Assembly (NCBI GenBank): GCA_963575745.1
Contig: CAUYUJ010003592.1
Coordinates: 382,959 to 446,958, forward strand
Origin: Prorocentrum cordatum
Taxonomy: Eukaryota; Sar; Dinophyceae; Prorocentrales; Prorocentraceae
Direction of reading: 5' to 3'
DNA length: 64,000 bases
The notes under the pieces were generated by a model. That model was not told the origin of the DNA and did not search any database. It worked only from the letters and a program-made list of their open reading frames with translations. Made by a program: the position numbers and the translations under genes. Shown one piece after another: positions 40,312-50,490 of the stretch. Each line of letters opens with the position of its first letter. Positions within the stretch are counted from its first letter, which is position 1.

Positions 40312-42149
40312 ATGCCACGCCGAGACATCAACATGGACACTGTCACCTACCTCGAAACCATCAGCACAGACATCTGCAAGCGAGAGCCCAGTACCCCTAG
40401 GCCCCTCGCCTACGGGTGCATCCCCAATGTCGGAGGACTGCGCACAGTCCCCAGCCAAGGACTGGATTCGCTCAAGCCACAGCGAGCTGCCGCTGCGCTT
40501 GTCTACGGGCTCAGACCCGGCTGGATTTGGAGCCCACCGCGGGAGCGGTGGAGGGCCTCTGGAGCTGGGGCAGGCCAGCAGGGCGCACCATGCCCCATCG
40601 TGAGGAGCTGGGCGCCCGAGCTCCGAAGCTCAGCCTCCAGACCAAGATGCGGTCGCCACGGCACGGGGACAAACGGGGGAATCTGACGGGAGAAAGGGCC
40701 TCGCAGCCCCACTGCAGAGCAGAACAGCTACCGAGTCCCTGCAGACAGCAGACACGGAGCCTCACCACCGGCAGTCGTGATCGTAGCTCCCAGTGTGTTG
40801 CGACACTCCTGTGCGAGCGAAAGCTTGCGGGCTCATGTTGAAATCTCTAACGGCTACCCATGGTAGCTGAAGTGCGTGCAGACAGGCGGACAGGCGCTTG
40901 ATCCTTCCGACGCTGGCGCCTGCGAAGCCCACGCTGGAGTGCAAGTAGCACGTGGCCACGACCATGCTGCAACCTTGGAAATGGACCACCGTTGCCGCGA
41001 AGCCGTCCAGAGACGAGCTCGCTGGAGCCCACAACTTGGAGCCTGCGGCTTTGATAGCCCCTGCCCTGTGGCATTGAAGGTGCCGACGCGCCAATGACCC
41101 TTCCCCTCCCTCGTTCGCGTGCTCGGCCTGCCCAGGATGACCAGCACGCTGACGGGGGTCGAGCTGCATTGGCGATCATGCGAAGTCCGTGCTGCCGGCA
41201 CTGCGCTTTCCGTGTCTGAAGGCCCGTCGTGGTGCGAACGTGAGTCTCAACGACATCGATATGTGCTCGTGCTGCTCCCGTGCCTGCTCGATCCACGACC
41301 AGATCTTCTCCTTCATGCACGTCACACCAGCATAGGGCATCTTGGCCCTACCCCCTCTGCGCGCGTCTCCTCCTCCGCCGAGGGCGTCGAGGGCGCGCTC
41401 TGCTCCGCCTCTGCGGAGCCTGGTCGCTCCTGCTTGGGCGGAGCGGCCGTGCCAGCGCCCGCTGGGGCGGCACTCGCAGGGATGGAGGCAGCAGCGCCAG
41501 GCTGGTCAGTACCCTGGCCCTCGCCTCTGCCGCCGTCCTTGCCACCCTTGCCGCGGAAGGCTGCTGCCTGCGCCTGCGCCTGGAACCTCGCCTCGGGCAG
41601 CCTCTGCGATTCCTTGGCGACCTCCTCTGGCGTGGGGTCGTCGCCAGAAGCCGCTGCCGCTGCGCCAGGCGCGGCGGGGGGAGGGGCTGCGGGGGCTGCC
41701 TGGCCGTCGGTGGGGGCGTCGGCGTTCCCGCGAACGCCCGAGCCGTCCTCCGACCTCCTGTTCTTCTTCATGCGGTCGGTGATCTCCTGGCGCAACTGGG
41801 TCCATGCGCTTGAGCCAACCTCGAACCTCAGTCTCCTTCGCCGCCATCTCCGACTCCGTCGCCTGCACCTGCAGGCGAGGTGCTGCGGGAGCGGAGGATA
41901 CTCTTCGGGTGCACCAGCTCCGCGCCGCCGTCAAAGGTGATTCTGGGCTTGGAGCTGCTGCGCGGCTTGTGCATCTCAACCTGCGAGCCACACCCTCAGC
42001 AAACATTCTTCTGCATGACTAGAACATCACTGTGCTCACACTGGCGGCACTGCGAGCAACGAGACCAAACTCATGACCCCATCATGTGTCAATCGATTTG
42101 CTGTGGAGGGAGCATGAGGAGCCAAAACTTGAGCCAAAATGGCTACGGA
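40312..42149 (-). mobile_element. SL-tagged LINE fragment with endonuclease domain remnant
   Basis: Reading on the minus strand from a spliced leader at 42,149: a Cys-rich start (RCSQCRQCEHSDV), then an Ala/Pro/Gln-rich ORF1-like region (about 41,320-41,800 with EEVAKESQRLPEARFQ), then an EEP endonuclease remnant near 40,780-41,100 with CSMVVATCYLHSSVGFAG and LPWVAVRDFNMSP. The last should be GDFN, so a catalytic-loop Gly has become Arg. Frame changes separate the parts and no RT is left, so this is a 3'-truncated dead copy. LINE endonucleases nick target DNA to prime reverse transcription. Confidence 0.6.
42119..42149 (-). other. Genomic spliced-leader sequence with a second truncated SL relic
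   Basis: Minus-strand positions 42,149 to 42,128 match the 22-nt dinoflagellate spliced leader in full (core TTTTGGCTCAAG). The next nine bases, 42,127 to 42,119, are TTTTGGCTC, the start of the same core again. SL followed by a truncated SL is the accepted mark of a trans-spliced mRNA that was retroposed, transcribed, trans-spliced and retroposed again. This also fixes the organism as a dinoflagellate. Confidence 0.9.
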
Positions 42150-42260
42150 GGAGCAGAAGGAGGAGGAGGAGGAGGAAGAGGAGGAGGAGGAGGAGCAGGA
42201 GCAGGATCAGGATCAGGAGCAGGAGCAGGAGGAGCAGGAGGATCAGGAGGCGAAGCAGCA
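42143..42260 (+). repeat. (GGA)n tract abutting the spliced leader
   Basis: GGA/GCA-type triplets start within the last bases of the SL and continue for about 115 bp, so the retroposed copy is joined directly to a purine microsatellite. Confidence 0.85.
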
Positions 42261-42900
42261 GAAGGAGGCCTCTTGGGAGTCTCTTGGGTGCACTCCTGGG
42301 GCCTCCTGGGAGCTTCCTGGAGGCCTCTCGGAGGTCTCTCGGGGGCTGCTTCGGGCCTCCCGGGGGCCTGCGACTTCTCCTCGAGGGGCTTCTTGGCCGT
42401 CTGCGGCGCTCCTGGCCGTATTGGCGCCGTCGGAAGCCCTCCTCGGGGCCCCAGACATCCGACGTCTCGATTTTTTCGAGACGCGGGCCCCCGACCTCCC
42501 GACCACTTCCCCTGGGGCTGGTTCTTCGTCCGTCGTTTTTTGACGGTCCCGAGGGCCGGCGAGAGCTCCGAGACGCCAAAAGTAAGAAAACCCTCCTTGA
42601 TTTTTTCGAGACGCCCGATGTCTGGGGGCCTCTCTGGGCCGGCCAGGAGCCCTTCCAGGGCGAGGCTAGGCTGGCTATCGAGAGCCAGCTTGGTCGTTGT
42701 GGAGGTCTCCCGGTCTCCGCGCCTCGGAGGCCCTCTCGGGGCCGCCTCTTGGGGCTCTCCTGGGCCGCCTCTTGGGGCCAGCTCGGAGGCCTCTTGGGTG
42801 CTCTTGCCGGGTATATGGCCAGGACCCCGCGGTAAGGGGACCCAGTCAAGTGCCAGGGCCCCGGAGCTTTTCAAGTGGCCAGAATCACCAAACCAGGTCT
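42260..42900. repeat. GGCC-TCTTGGG repeats with a reverse copy of family D
   Basis: Short GGCCTCTTGGG-type repeats flank a family D copy in reverse orientation at 42,415-42,565 (stem CGTCTCGA / TCGAGACG with a T-run loop on this strand). A partial direct copy lies at 42,590-42,630 (TTCGAGACGCCCGATGTCTG). No gene seen. Confidence 0.65.
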
Positions 42901-43037
42901 GCCATAACTGGTGTTTTTTTTTCGTGTGACGGCAGTTCCGGTTAGTGGAACGGGGCGGGAGGGGCGTCCCCAGTACACATCACTAACCCAGGTCCCACTA
43001 CACCCAGTTCTGCCAACGCCCGATCTTGGCCGAAGAA

Positions 43038-43255
43038 GAAAAAACACAAACATAAAGTTTTGGCGCTCCGCGCGGATTTCTTGGATTCGCGCTGGGAGCC
43101 CTCTGGCGGCCCCCCGGCGGCGCCGCCCCCTGCGCGCTCCGCGCGCCAGGGAGGGGGGTCCAGCGCAGAAGCGCGGAGCGCGCCACCGCCAGGGGGCTCC
43201 CAGCGCGAATCCAAGAAATCCGCGCGGAGCGCCAAAGGTTGATGTTTATGTTTGT
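43038..43255. repeat. Foldback element, copy 1
   Basis: Arms of about 70 bp (43,038-43,110 and 43,187-43,255) share ACATAAA, TTTGGCGCTCCGCGCGGATT, TCTTGGATTCGCGCTGGGAG in inverted orientation. The centre contains GCGCGCTCCGCGCGCCAGG. A relative is at 46,418-46,577. Confidence 0.85.
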
Positions 43256-43379
43256 TTTGTTTTCTTTTTCTGCCTGGGGCCATCTTGGTGACCTCTGGGG
43301 GCGTCGTCAGAAGCTGGACGGCCGAAAATGAGCAAACGCCCGAATCAGTCGAACACACTTATGGCAACTCCATGATTTG

Positions 43380-44040
43380 GGCCTCCTTGGGGCCTTCTAG
43401 GAGGCTGCCTTGGAGGCCTCCTGGCTGGGCCGTTTCGAGACCTCACGGGCCGTCGTATGCGATTTTGAGGCCATCTTGAGCCATCTTAGGGGCCTCTCGA
43501 CACATCTTCGAGATATCTTGGGGCAATCTTAGGGCTTTTGGCAGTCTGAGGGCGTTCCTGGCCCCTGTCGAGAGCTGTCTTCGGGGGGCCCTCTGGGCCG
43601 ACTTGGGGCCCCCTTGCGGCGCTTTAGGGCCGTCTTCGAGGCCATGTTGGGCGTCTCGGAGCTCTCCTGGGCCGTCTTGGGGCTTGGAGGCCTCTTGAGC
43701 AGTCGCGGGCCATCTCGGAGGTCTCTTGGGCGCTCTCGGGGCCATCTTGATGGTCTCTGGGGCCGTCTAAGGCCGTTGCAATGCCGAAAATGAGCAACCG
43801 CCCCATCCATCAAACATCAATGATTTGGCTTCTTCGGGCCCTCTTGGGCCGTCTCGGATGTCTCTTGGGCCGTCGTCGGCGATCTTGAGGCCATCTTGGG
43901 GTCATCTCGGCCTATCTTGGAGACATTTTGGGGCCATCTTGGGCTCTCTTTGCGCCGTCTTTGCGCCGTCGTAGCCGTCTTGGAAACCATCTTGGCCGTC
44001 TTGAAGGCCATCTTGGGGCCGTCTGGAGCGGAAAGACCAG
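43380..44040. repeat. GGCC-TCTTGGG / GCCGTCTTG short-repeat block
   Basis: Imperfect short repeats of GGCCNTCTTGGG type over about 660 bp. From 44,040 to 45,270 I recognise no gene. A partial family D-like segment lies at 44,965-45,075 and clusters of CTTCTCA/GAAGG lie near 44,380-44,560. Confidence 0.6.
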
Positions 44041-45274
44041 CAAGCTGGGAAGTTTGTGGGTCCTTACGGGGCCGAACACCGACGGTAAAGACATTTCATG
44101 TGCCCTTTCGAGTGGCCGGCGGGATCGACCGAAGGCCCACCGGAGTGGGAAACTCTTGGCGGCGTGCTAGTGGTCTCGGGGGTCATCTTGGGACGGAGGG
44201 CTCGACATGTCGATTAGCGTTCCCCTTCTGGGCACGCGCGACCCCCCTGGAAGTTTGTGCATTTTGGGGACCAGGGCCCGCAATATGTTCTACATTTGAA
44301 GACTGAGGACTCCAAGGAACTCGTGCCTTAGGGCACGGTGGAGATGGAGCAGGTCAATCAATTCTCGGCGGCGAGCCCAGGGGGGAAGTGAGAAGGGGTG
44401 GGCCTTCTCAGAGGGCTCGGAAGTTCCCAAGCCTTCTGACAAATGTTCTAAGCCTTCCCCGAAGACACAGACAACTTCTCAGAAGGCGCGAGAGTTCCTG
44501 AGACACTCGGCCGCCTTCTGAGAAGACCTTCTCCTTCTCACTTCTCCCCTCGCTCGTCGCCGACTTCTGCCTTTTGCTCTCGGGCTTTCCAGCCTGGATG
44601 GTGCTTCGTTTCGGGCATCTCCAGGAGGCATTGGGCCTTCGGCGAGGGGGCTAGTGTTCTTGACCCGCGCTCTTGTGGCTCCTCTCTTGGGGCCTTTGAG
44701 AGGCCTCTTGGGGGCCGTCTTGCTTTGCGTGCAGTCTTTCACCTGGGGCGGGGGCACTTTTCGACGGTCCTCGGAAGCCGCTTTTCCCTCTGCGCGGGCT
44801 GCGGCTGCTCCGGGAGGGGCCGTGCCCCTCGATGGCCACGCCCCGTACCGGGGCCCACTTCGAGCCGATCGATCCGATTAGATGTCGAATCCGGCCAGCC
44901 CGATCCGCTTCGATCTGGACAATCATTCTCGCCATGGGGGAAGCGGGTCCTGAGTGAAGCGGGTCCTGAGGTTCTTCGCCGTTTTCGGGCTCCTGGGGCC
45001 CTCCACGGGCCCTGGGCCTGTCAGAGAACGACTACGACTCGGGATGGCGAGCTCGTCCTGGGGGAAAGCCCCAAGGTCCAGGTGCCAATTATTCCGACGA
45101 TCCGATGCGGCCCCATGCTCGCACGGCGCCGCTGTGAACCCTTGCGCAGCCGATCCGATTCGGTTTCGGTGCCCTGCCTAGGCAGCCCGATCAGGGGCAG
45201 ATGCCGATCCGATCCCATGTGCCGGTGCGATGCTGGCGGATCCTGGCACCTTCCGCGCAGCGCGCGGGAGAGGG

Positions 45275-45281
45275 TCGTCGT

Positions 45282-45351
<70 letters not shown>

Positions 45352-45352
45352 T
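45275..45352 (+). repeat. (CGT)n microsatellite
   Basis: About 25 uninterrupted CGT triplets. Confidence 0.95.
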
Positions 45353-45464
45353 GGTAGGGACGCTCCTGGGAGGGCCGCCCCCCCACTCGTCCAGGCCCCG
45401 AGCAAGATCCGCTCGAGGCCAGGTCCAGAGCTCCTTCAGGGGTGGCTGCTCCTGGCCATCGCCT

Positions 45465-46285
45465 CCTCCTCCTCCTCCTCCTCCTCCTCCTCGTCGTCCT
45501 CCTCCTCCTCCTCCTCCTCGTCATCCTCCTCCTCCTCCTCCTCTTCCTCCTCCTCCTCCTCCTCGTCCTCTCCCTTATCCTCCGCCTGCTCCCCCTCCTC
45601 CTCCTCGTCCTCCTCCTCCTCCTCCTCGTCCTCCTCCTCCTGGCCAGCTCCTCCTCCTCCTCCTCCTCCTCCGCCTCCTCTGCTTCCCTTCCTTCCCTCC
45701 TTATCCTCCTTCTGCTCCTCCTCCTCCTCCTCCTCCTCCTCCTCCTCTCCTCCTCCCCCTCCTTCTTTCTCTCCTCCTCCCCCTCCTCCTCCTCTTCCTT
45801 CTTTTCCTCCTCCTCCTCATCATCATCATCATCACCATCATCATCACCATCACCATCCTCATCCTCATCTTCCTCTTCCTCCTCCTCCTCCTCCGCCTTC
45901 TCCTGCTCCCCCCTCCTCCTCCTTTCCGCCTCCTCCTCCTCGTCCTCTCCCTCCTCCTCCGCCTGCTCATCATCTCCCTCCCTCCTCCTCCTCCTCCTCC
46001 TCCTCCTCCTCCTCCCCTCGCTGGCCAGCTTTCCTCCTCCTCCTCCTCCTCCTCCTCCTCTGCCTCCTCCTGCTCCTCCCCCTCCTCCTCTCCTCCTCCT
46101 CCTCCTTCTCCTCCCCCTCACCCTCCTCGTTCCTCCTCCTCCCCCTCCTCCCTCCTCCTCCTCCTCCTCCTCCTCCCTCCTCCACCTCCTCCTCCTCTCC
46201 TCCTCCTCCCCTTCCCTTCCTATTCCTCCCCCTCCTCCTCCTCCTCCTCCTCCTCCTCCTCCTCCTCCCCTCCTCCTCCTCCCGC
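45465..46285 (+). repeat. Long (CTC)n pyrimidine tract
   Basis: About 820 bp, mostly CTC triplets with CGTC and CATC interruptions (a CATCATCAC stretch near 45,825). Long Ser/Pro/Leu and Glu/Arg open frames crossing it are artefacts of the repeat. Confidence 0.95.
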
Positions 46286-46417
46286 GCGTCGAGGGAGAGA
46301 CCCGCCTGCCAACAGTTGCTCCACGGTCGTTTTGCCTTATCCCCTGATGGCCTTGGGGGGGGGGGCCGTAGAAGCTCCAGGGCACCATAGGAGACTCAAA
46401 CCGAATAAGATAAAGCA

Positions 46418-46577
46418 GCATAAACATAAACTCTCGGAGCTCCGTGCAGATCTCTTGGATCTGCGTTGGGCCCCCTTGGCTGTGCCTCTGGCGCCGCCTC
46501 TGGCGCGCTCCGCGCGCCAGGGATGGGGTCCAGCACGGATCAAAGAAATTCTGCGCCGAGCTCCGAAGGTTTATGAT
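46418..46577. repeat. Foldback element, copy 2
   Basis: A diverged relative of 43,038-43,255: CATAAACATAAAC and CGGAGCTCCGTGCAGATCTC on one side, CTGCGCCGAGCTCCGAAGG and TTTATG on the other, around GCGCGCTCCGCGCGCCAGGG. Confidence 0.7.
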
Positions 46578-46788
46578 CATGCGGGCTTGTATGCATCCCA
46601 CGAGCAAAACTCGACGACGCAGGTGCACCCAGATTCTCTCACCGCAAGATTTCTTGTCGTACGCGTCCACTGTATCCCTCCTTCCCTGAGGCCGTTCCAG
46701 CTCAGGCCGCGGACGGGAGCGGCGGGCGGGGGGGGGGGCTCTTCTTTTCCGGGCTGCGCGCCCCACCTCCCGGGCTCGCGCGCGACCC

Positions 46789-47316
46789 ATGGCAGGCGCG
46801 TGGCCAGAGGGCTTGGTGTACAAGAACACTTTTCTGGACTGCGAGTCGCCGTGGGTCTCTCCTGTCACCGTGGAGCGGCGCGCCAAGTCGGACCCCTCCT
46901 CGGACCGCTTCTCGGCGTCGGATCTGGCTGGCGACGGCAGACTGGAGAAGAGGCAGCTCTCCTGGGCGACTGCAGACTGGACACTGCCCGGCCACTGCAG
47001 CAGGGAGCAGCGGTCTTTGACCTCTGGGACAGGCAGCGGCAGGAGCGATCGTGGAGGGCCAGGGTGTGTTTCGGTCGGGCCGCAGCAGCAGGATCCGTCG
47101 TGGCCCGAGCCAGCGAATTTGGAGTCCGCCGCTTGGACACTCCGCCAGGAGATGGAGGAAGAGGAGCGCTCGAAGGAGGGCCTAAAAGCGGGGACCCCCA
47201 TGACAAAGACGCAGCGGCGTCACTTGCAGCGAAAGTGTGCGAAGGTCAGGCAGGCGAGCGAGATTCCCGACGCAGCGGCCGGCAGCTCGAAAAACTCCAC
47301 CAAGGTCTCTCTGTGA
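46789..47316 (+). CDS. Hypothetical protein with YKNTFLDCESPW segment
   Basis: A 175-codon frame outside simple repeats, with mixed composition. Near the start it has VYKNTFLDCESPWVSP, and near the end KAGTPMTKTQRRHLQRKCAK, a basic helix that could bind nucleic acid. A KNTF-type motif followed by Ser/Arg-rich sequence is, from memory, common in dinoflagellate proteins of unknown role; I cannot check that here. The frame is open upstream, so the start at 46,789 is only the best Met. It may be one exon of a longer gene. Confidence 0.35.
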   Translation: MAGAWPEGLVYKNTFLDCESPWVSPVTVERRAKSDPSSDRFSASDLAGDGRLEKRQLSWATADWTLPGHCSREQRSLTSGTGSGRSDRGGPGCVSVGPQQQDPSWPEPANLESAAWTLRQEMEEEERSKEGLKAGTPMTKTQRRHLQRKCAKVRQASEIPDAAAGSSKNSTKVSL

Positions 47317-47649
47317 TGGCCCCTGTTCGTTCAGGTCCTGGTAGCTGGTAGGATGTGGCCTGCGTTACCTCGGTGAGGCCGCGTCTTCGTCGCGCTACCA
47401 GGCCTAATTAGTGGCTCTTTCTGCTCTCGATGGATTGGTCCTCCTCCCGTCCTTCCTGCTCTCCCCCCCCCACGCGCCTCCTCGGGATCTTTCCGGAGGC
47501 GGGGCTGCCCGCGGTAGGGCGTGGTATAGGCGTTCTTGGCGCTCCCGGGCGCCTGCGCCCTGCCCCACACGTCCGGCGGCGCGCCGCCCCCCCAAGCCCG
47601 GGGCTCTCGGGGCGGAGCACGCGAGGGCGCTCTCGGGACGGGGCCAGGG

Positions 47650-47870
47650 CGAGGACGCAACCCAGACCCCCTCGAGTAATGAAAAAATCACGACGGGAGG
47701 TTTTTCCTAATTTTCGGCCTCCGGGGGCCCTCACCGGGCCTCGGGAGCGTCAAAAAACGGCTCAGGATGAAAAACCGGTCCCGGCGAATAGGTCCGGACC
47801 TCTGGGGGTCGCGTCATGAAAAAATCATGACGTCGGGGGTCTGGGATCCGTGCCAGAGCCTTTGTGGGCC
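47650..47870 (+). repeat. Dispersed family D, copy with altered stem
   Basis: The part 47,700-47,850 aligns with 28,741-28,890. Its stem is GTCATGA / TCATGAC around an A-run, where other copies have GTCTCGA / TCGAGAC: two paired changes. The part 47,650-47,735 is the reverse of 29,403-29,480. Confidence 0.65.
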
Positions 47871-47879
47871 CCGGAAGCG

Positions 47880-48080
47880 GCAGGGCCGTTTTTTCACCGT
47901 GTCAGGAAAAGTGCCCCTGGAAAATGGGAACGGCAAAGAAACGGCGACCGGAAACGGCAAAAAAACGGCTCCAGGATTGGGCCTGGAGCCAGAACCGTTC
48001 AGAAAACGGCGACAGAACCGGTAAAAAAACAGCGTCGTAACCAGGAAAAAACGGCAAAACGGAACCGGTAAAAAACGGCC
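47880..48080 (+). repeat. AACGGCAAA-type short repeats
   Basis: Repeated AAACGGC, AAAAACGGC and ACCGGTAAAAA elements over about 190 bp. No gene. Confidence 0.6.
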
Positions 48081-48319
48081 CTATAGGCCAGAGCGTTTTG
48101 GAACACTCTCGGAGCGCTCCGACACGCTCTGAAGCGCTCGAGACGCCTTGACAGGGCCACTGGTCCTCGCAGGCGCTCGAGGGATCTCCGCCCGGTCTCG
48201 CCCTCTTCCCGGCCTTGTCCCAGCTCTCCGTGCTTGAGAGCTGGGCTCTCGCAAGGATCTAGATTTGTGGAGGTTGATCAATGAACAGGAAGCATGTGGC
48301 CAAATTTCCAGATGTCTAG

Positions 48320-48349
48320 AACATGTGTTAAAACTGCTTAACACATGTT
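48320..48349. repeat. Perfect AT-rich hairpin
   Basis: AACATGTGTTAA (48,320-48,331) and TTAACACATGTT (48,338-48,349) pair perfectly around a 6-nt loop. Further ACATGTT-like words follow to about 48,405. Confidence 0.75.
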
Positions 48350-48409
48350 AGCAACAGTTTTGAAACATGTTTAGAACATGTTCCCTACATTGTAAAACCA
48401 TGTTCAATT

Positions 48410-49980
48410 CCATGATAGGACTGTTCAAGTGTCCATTGTCATGGCATCCACTAATCTAGATCTAGGGGCCCCTGTCCGCACCACAGCGCAAGCTTGATTT
48501 GCTCTCGAGTCCAGCACATCCTTGCAGCGTGTCGCCCACTGACTGCGCGGCACGTGGAGCTGCAGGAGGAGAGCAGACGGGAGGGCACAGGAAGCTGCAG
48601 TCATGACGCAAGTCAGGAGGGGAAAGAAACACTCAGACACAATTACTCGTCGATTCCCCGGAAAATACGGGAAAAATCGGGAAGTGGGGGGGAAGACAGG
48701 AACCCAGAAGATATAGGAAAATATGGGGAATAGTTTTATTTGTGTGTATTTATGTGTGTGTCCCAGGGCCCCTTCAACGTAAGTCTCTCGAGTCAGTAAG
48801 TTCTGCGCGTCAGGGACCTCTGGAGCATTCTCCTGACGACCTCTCCGGGCCTCTGGGGACCTTCGACGCCTCTCGGGGCACGACCTGCTCTTTGTGAAGC
48901 ACATCTTGATTGCGTATGTGGCCGCCTGGACCAGCCTCTTGGCCGAAAGAGCGCCCCCGCTCGGCGAAATCTGGTGCCGCACACCGCGTGACAAGTTGGG
49001 TTACCGGGGGGGTGAGTTTGTGCAGAATGAACGGCCCCAAGGCCAAGGGGGCCCAGGCGCCCGGTAGATGGTCAAGTTTTAAATGTTAAGCCCGTGACCC
49101 CAAATCGAACCTTGTCAATCTACCAATCAGGGCCCCGTAAGCCCGGAAACGCTAGATTGGGACATCCAACATCTTTCGAAGCCCATGTTTTCCAGACGGT
49201 GGCACGAACTAATATTGCACTGCAGTATTCCCATACGAAAACTGGCCAGAACTTTAAAAAACCTGCAAAGTCGCTATAGACGATAGACCCGGACAAAGAC
49301 CCGAATCCTGCAGTGCAGCAAGGAAACACGAACAGTGGACGACCAAATTCGACTTTGCAGGAAATGGTGTCGTTTTCCCGACTGGCCAATGTCCTGGTGA
49401 ATTAATTGTCCTGGTTCCCTGGGGCCCGATCCAACTTTCAATCCGCTACTTCCGAATTGAGAATTTGAGTCTGAAAGTTCCCAATATCATTCTTCAGCGG
49501 GAAAGATTTCGCGTGTTTCAAGCTTTCAAATTAAAATCCTGCACCGCAGACCCAACCCCTCGTCCTCGCACTAGGGATTAAACGTCTGGGCGTTTTGGTC
49601 TGATACATCTGCACAAACGTCCCCCTATCCCCCATGTATTTTGGCCCGCCTAACTCAGGTCCCTTCCCAAAGGGTTATGGGTTCTTTTCGGGTCAATCAA
49701 CCGAGGAGAGGAAAGATGAGGAGCGGCGGCGAAACCTATTCTCGAGCGAGATGTGATCGCTCCTGGCCGCTGCTGCGCAGCAGCGCTGCACTACGCTCTG
49801 CCGAAGGCTTGCGGCCGCCGCCTGGCCAGAGTGCGCAGGCGTGCGTCGCGTTCCGCGTGCGACAGGCCGCAGCGGCCCGCCACAAAGGCGCCCCACTCGG
49901 CGCGCTCTGGTCGAGGAGGGGTGCAGGTCGGGTCATGAGGCCGCTTGTGCCCTTCGGGGCGCGCCGCCTTCGGGTTGTGG
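48410..49980. other. Unassigned stretch
   Basis: No supported gene. The part 49,645-49,690 repeats 29,225-29,290. The base composition between 49,080 and 49,620 is closer to balanced than in neighbouring GC-rich repeats, and short frames there have no recognisable domain. Confidence 0.4.
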
Positions 49981-49983
49981 TTA

Positions 49984-50095
49984 AGTCGGGCTTGCCCCTC
50001 TACAGGAGGAGTACTCAAAACTGGTTAAAGATTGCTCGGAGGACGATTTTTACCTCACAGCGAAGACTGATAGGTTTCTAGTAGGGTCAAAAGAA
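49984..50095 (+). repeat. MITE family M, left end
   Basis: TTAAGTCGGGC, CCCTCTACAGGAGGAGTACT matches the left ends at 54,708 and 56,340. The interior (GCGAAGACTGATAGGTTTCT) is shared in reverse with 40,235-40,310. No right end is found. Confidence 0.6.
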
Positions 50096-50149
50096 AGCAT
50101 CATGACTCCCGAGGGGGGTCAAGGCGGGATCCAGACGGGTGCCCCTGGA

Positions 50150-50490
50150 AACCGGGGATTCCTTCGAGTTCCCAGAGTTCCATTCCTTGGCATGATTTTG
50201 AATGCCCGGAGCCAGCCGTAGGCCACTTCGTGTTCTTCGAGTTCCCAGGGCATGATTTTGAATGCCCGGAGCCAACTGTAGGCCACTTCGTGCCCTTCGT
50301 CTTCAAGTTCCAGAACTCCATTCCCGGGCATGATTTTGAATGCCCGAGCCAACTGTAGGCCATTTCGTGGTCTTCGAGTTCCCAGAACTCCATTCCTGGG
50401 CACATTTTGAATGCCCGGAGCCAACTGTAGGCCACTTCGTGTTCTTCGAGTTCCCAGAACTCCATTCCCGGCCAACATTTTGAATGCTGA
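50150..50490 (-). repeat. Satellite of about 67 bp, minus orientation
   Basis: About five units, the reverse complement of the 39.67-40.17 kb satellite (GGAGCCAACTGTAGGCCACT, TCGTGTTCTTCGAGTTCCCA). Confidence 0.85.

Noticed and set aside
45021-47201. A 726-codon minus-strand open frame and a 716-codon plus-strand frame
   Set aside because: Both run through the (CTC)n tract, where repeats of three keep every frame open. Composition is Glu/Arg or Ser/Pro/Leu only, with no domain.
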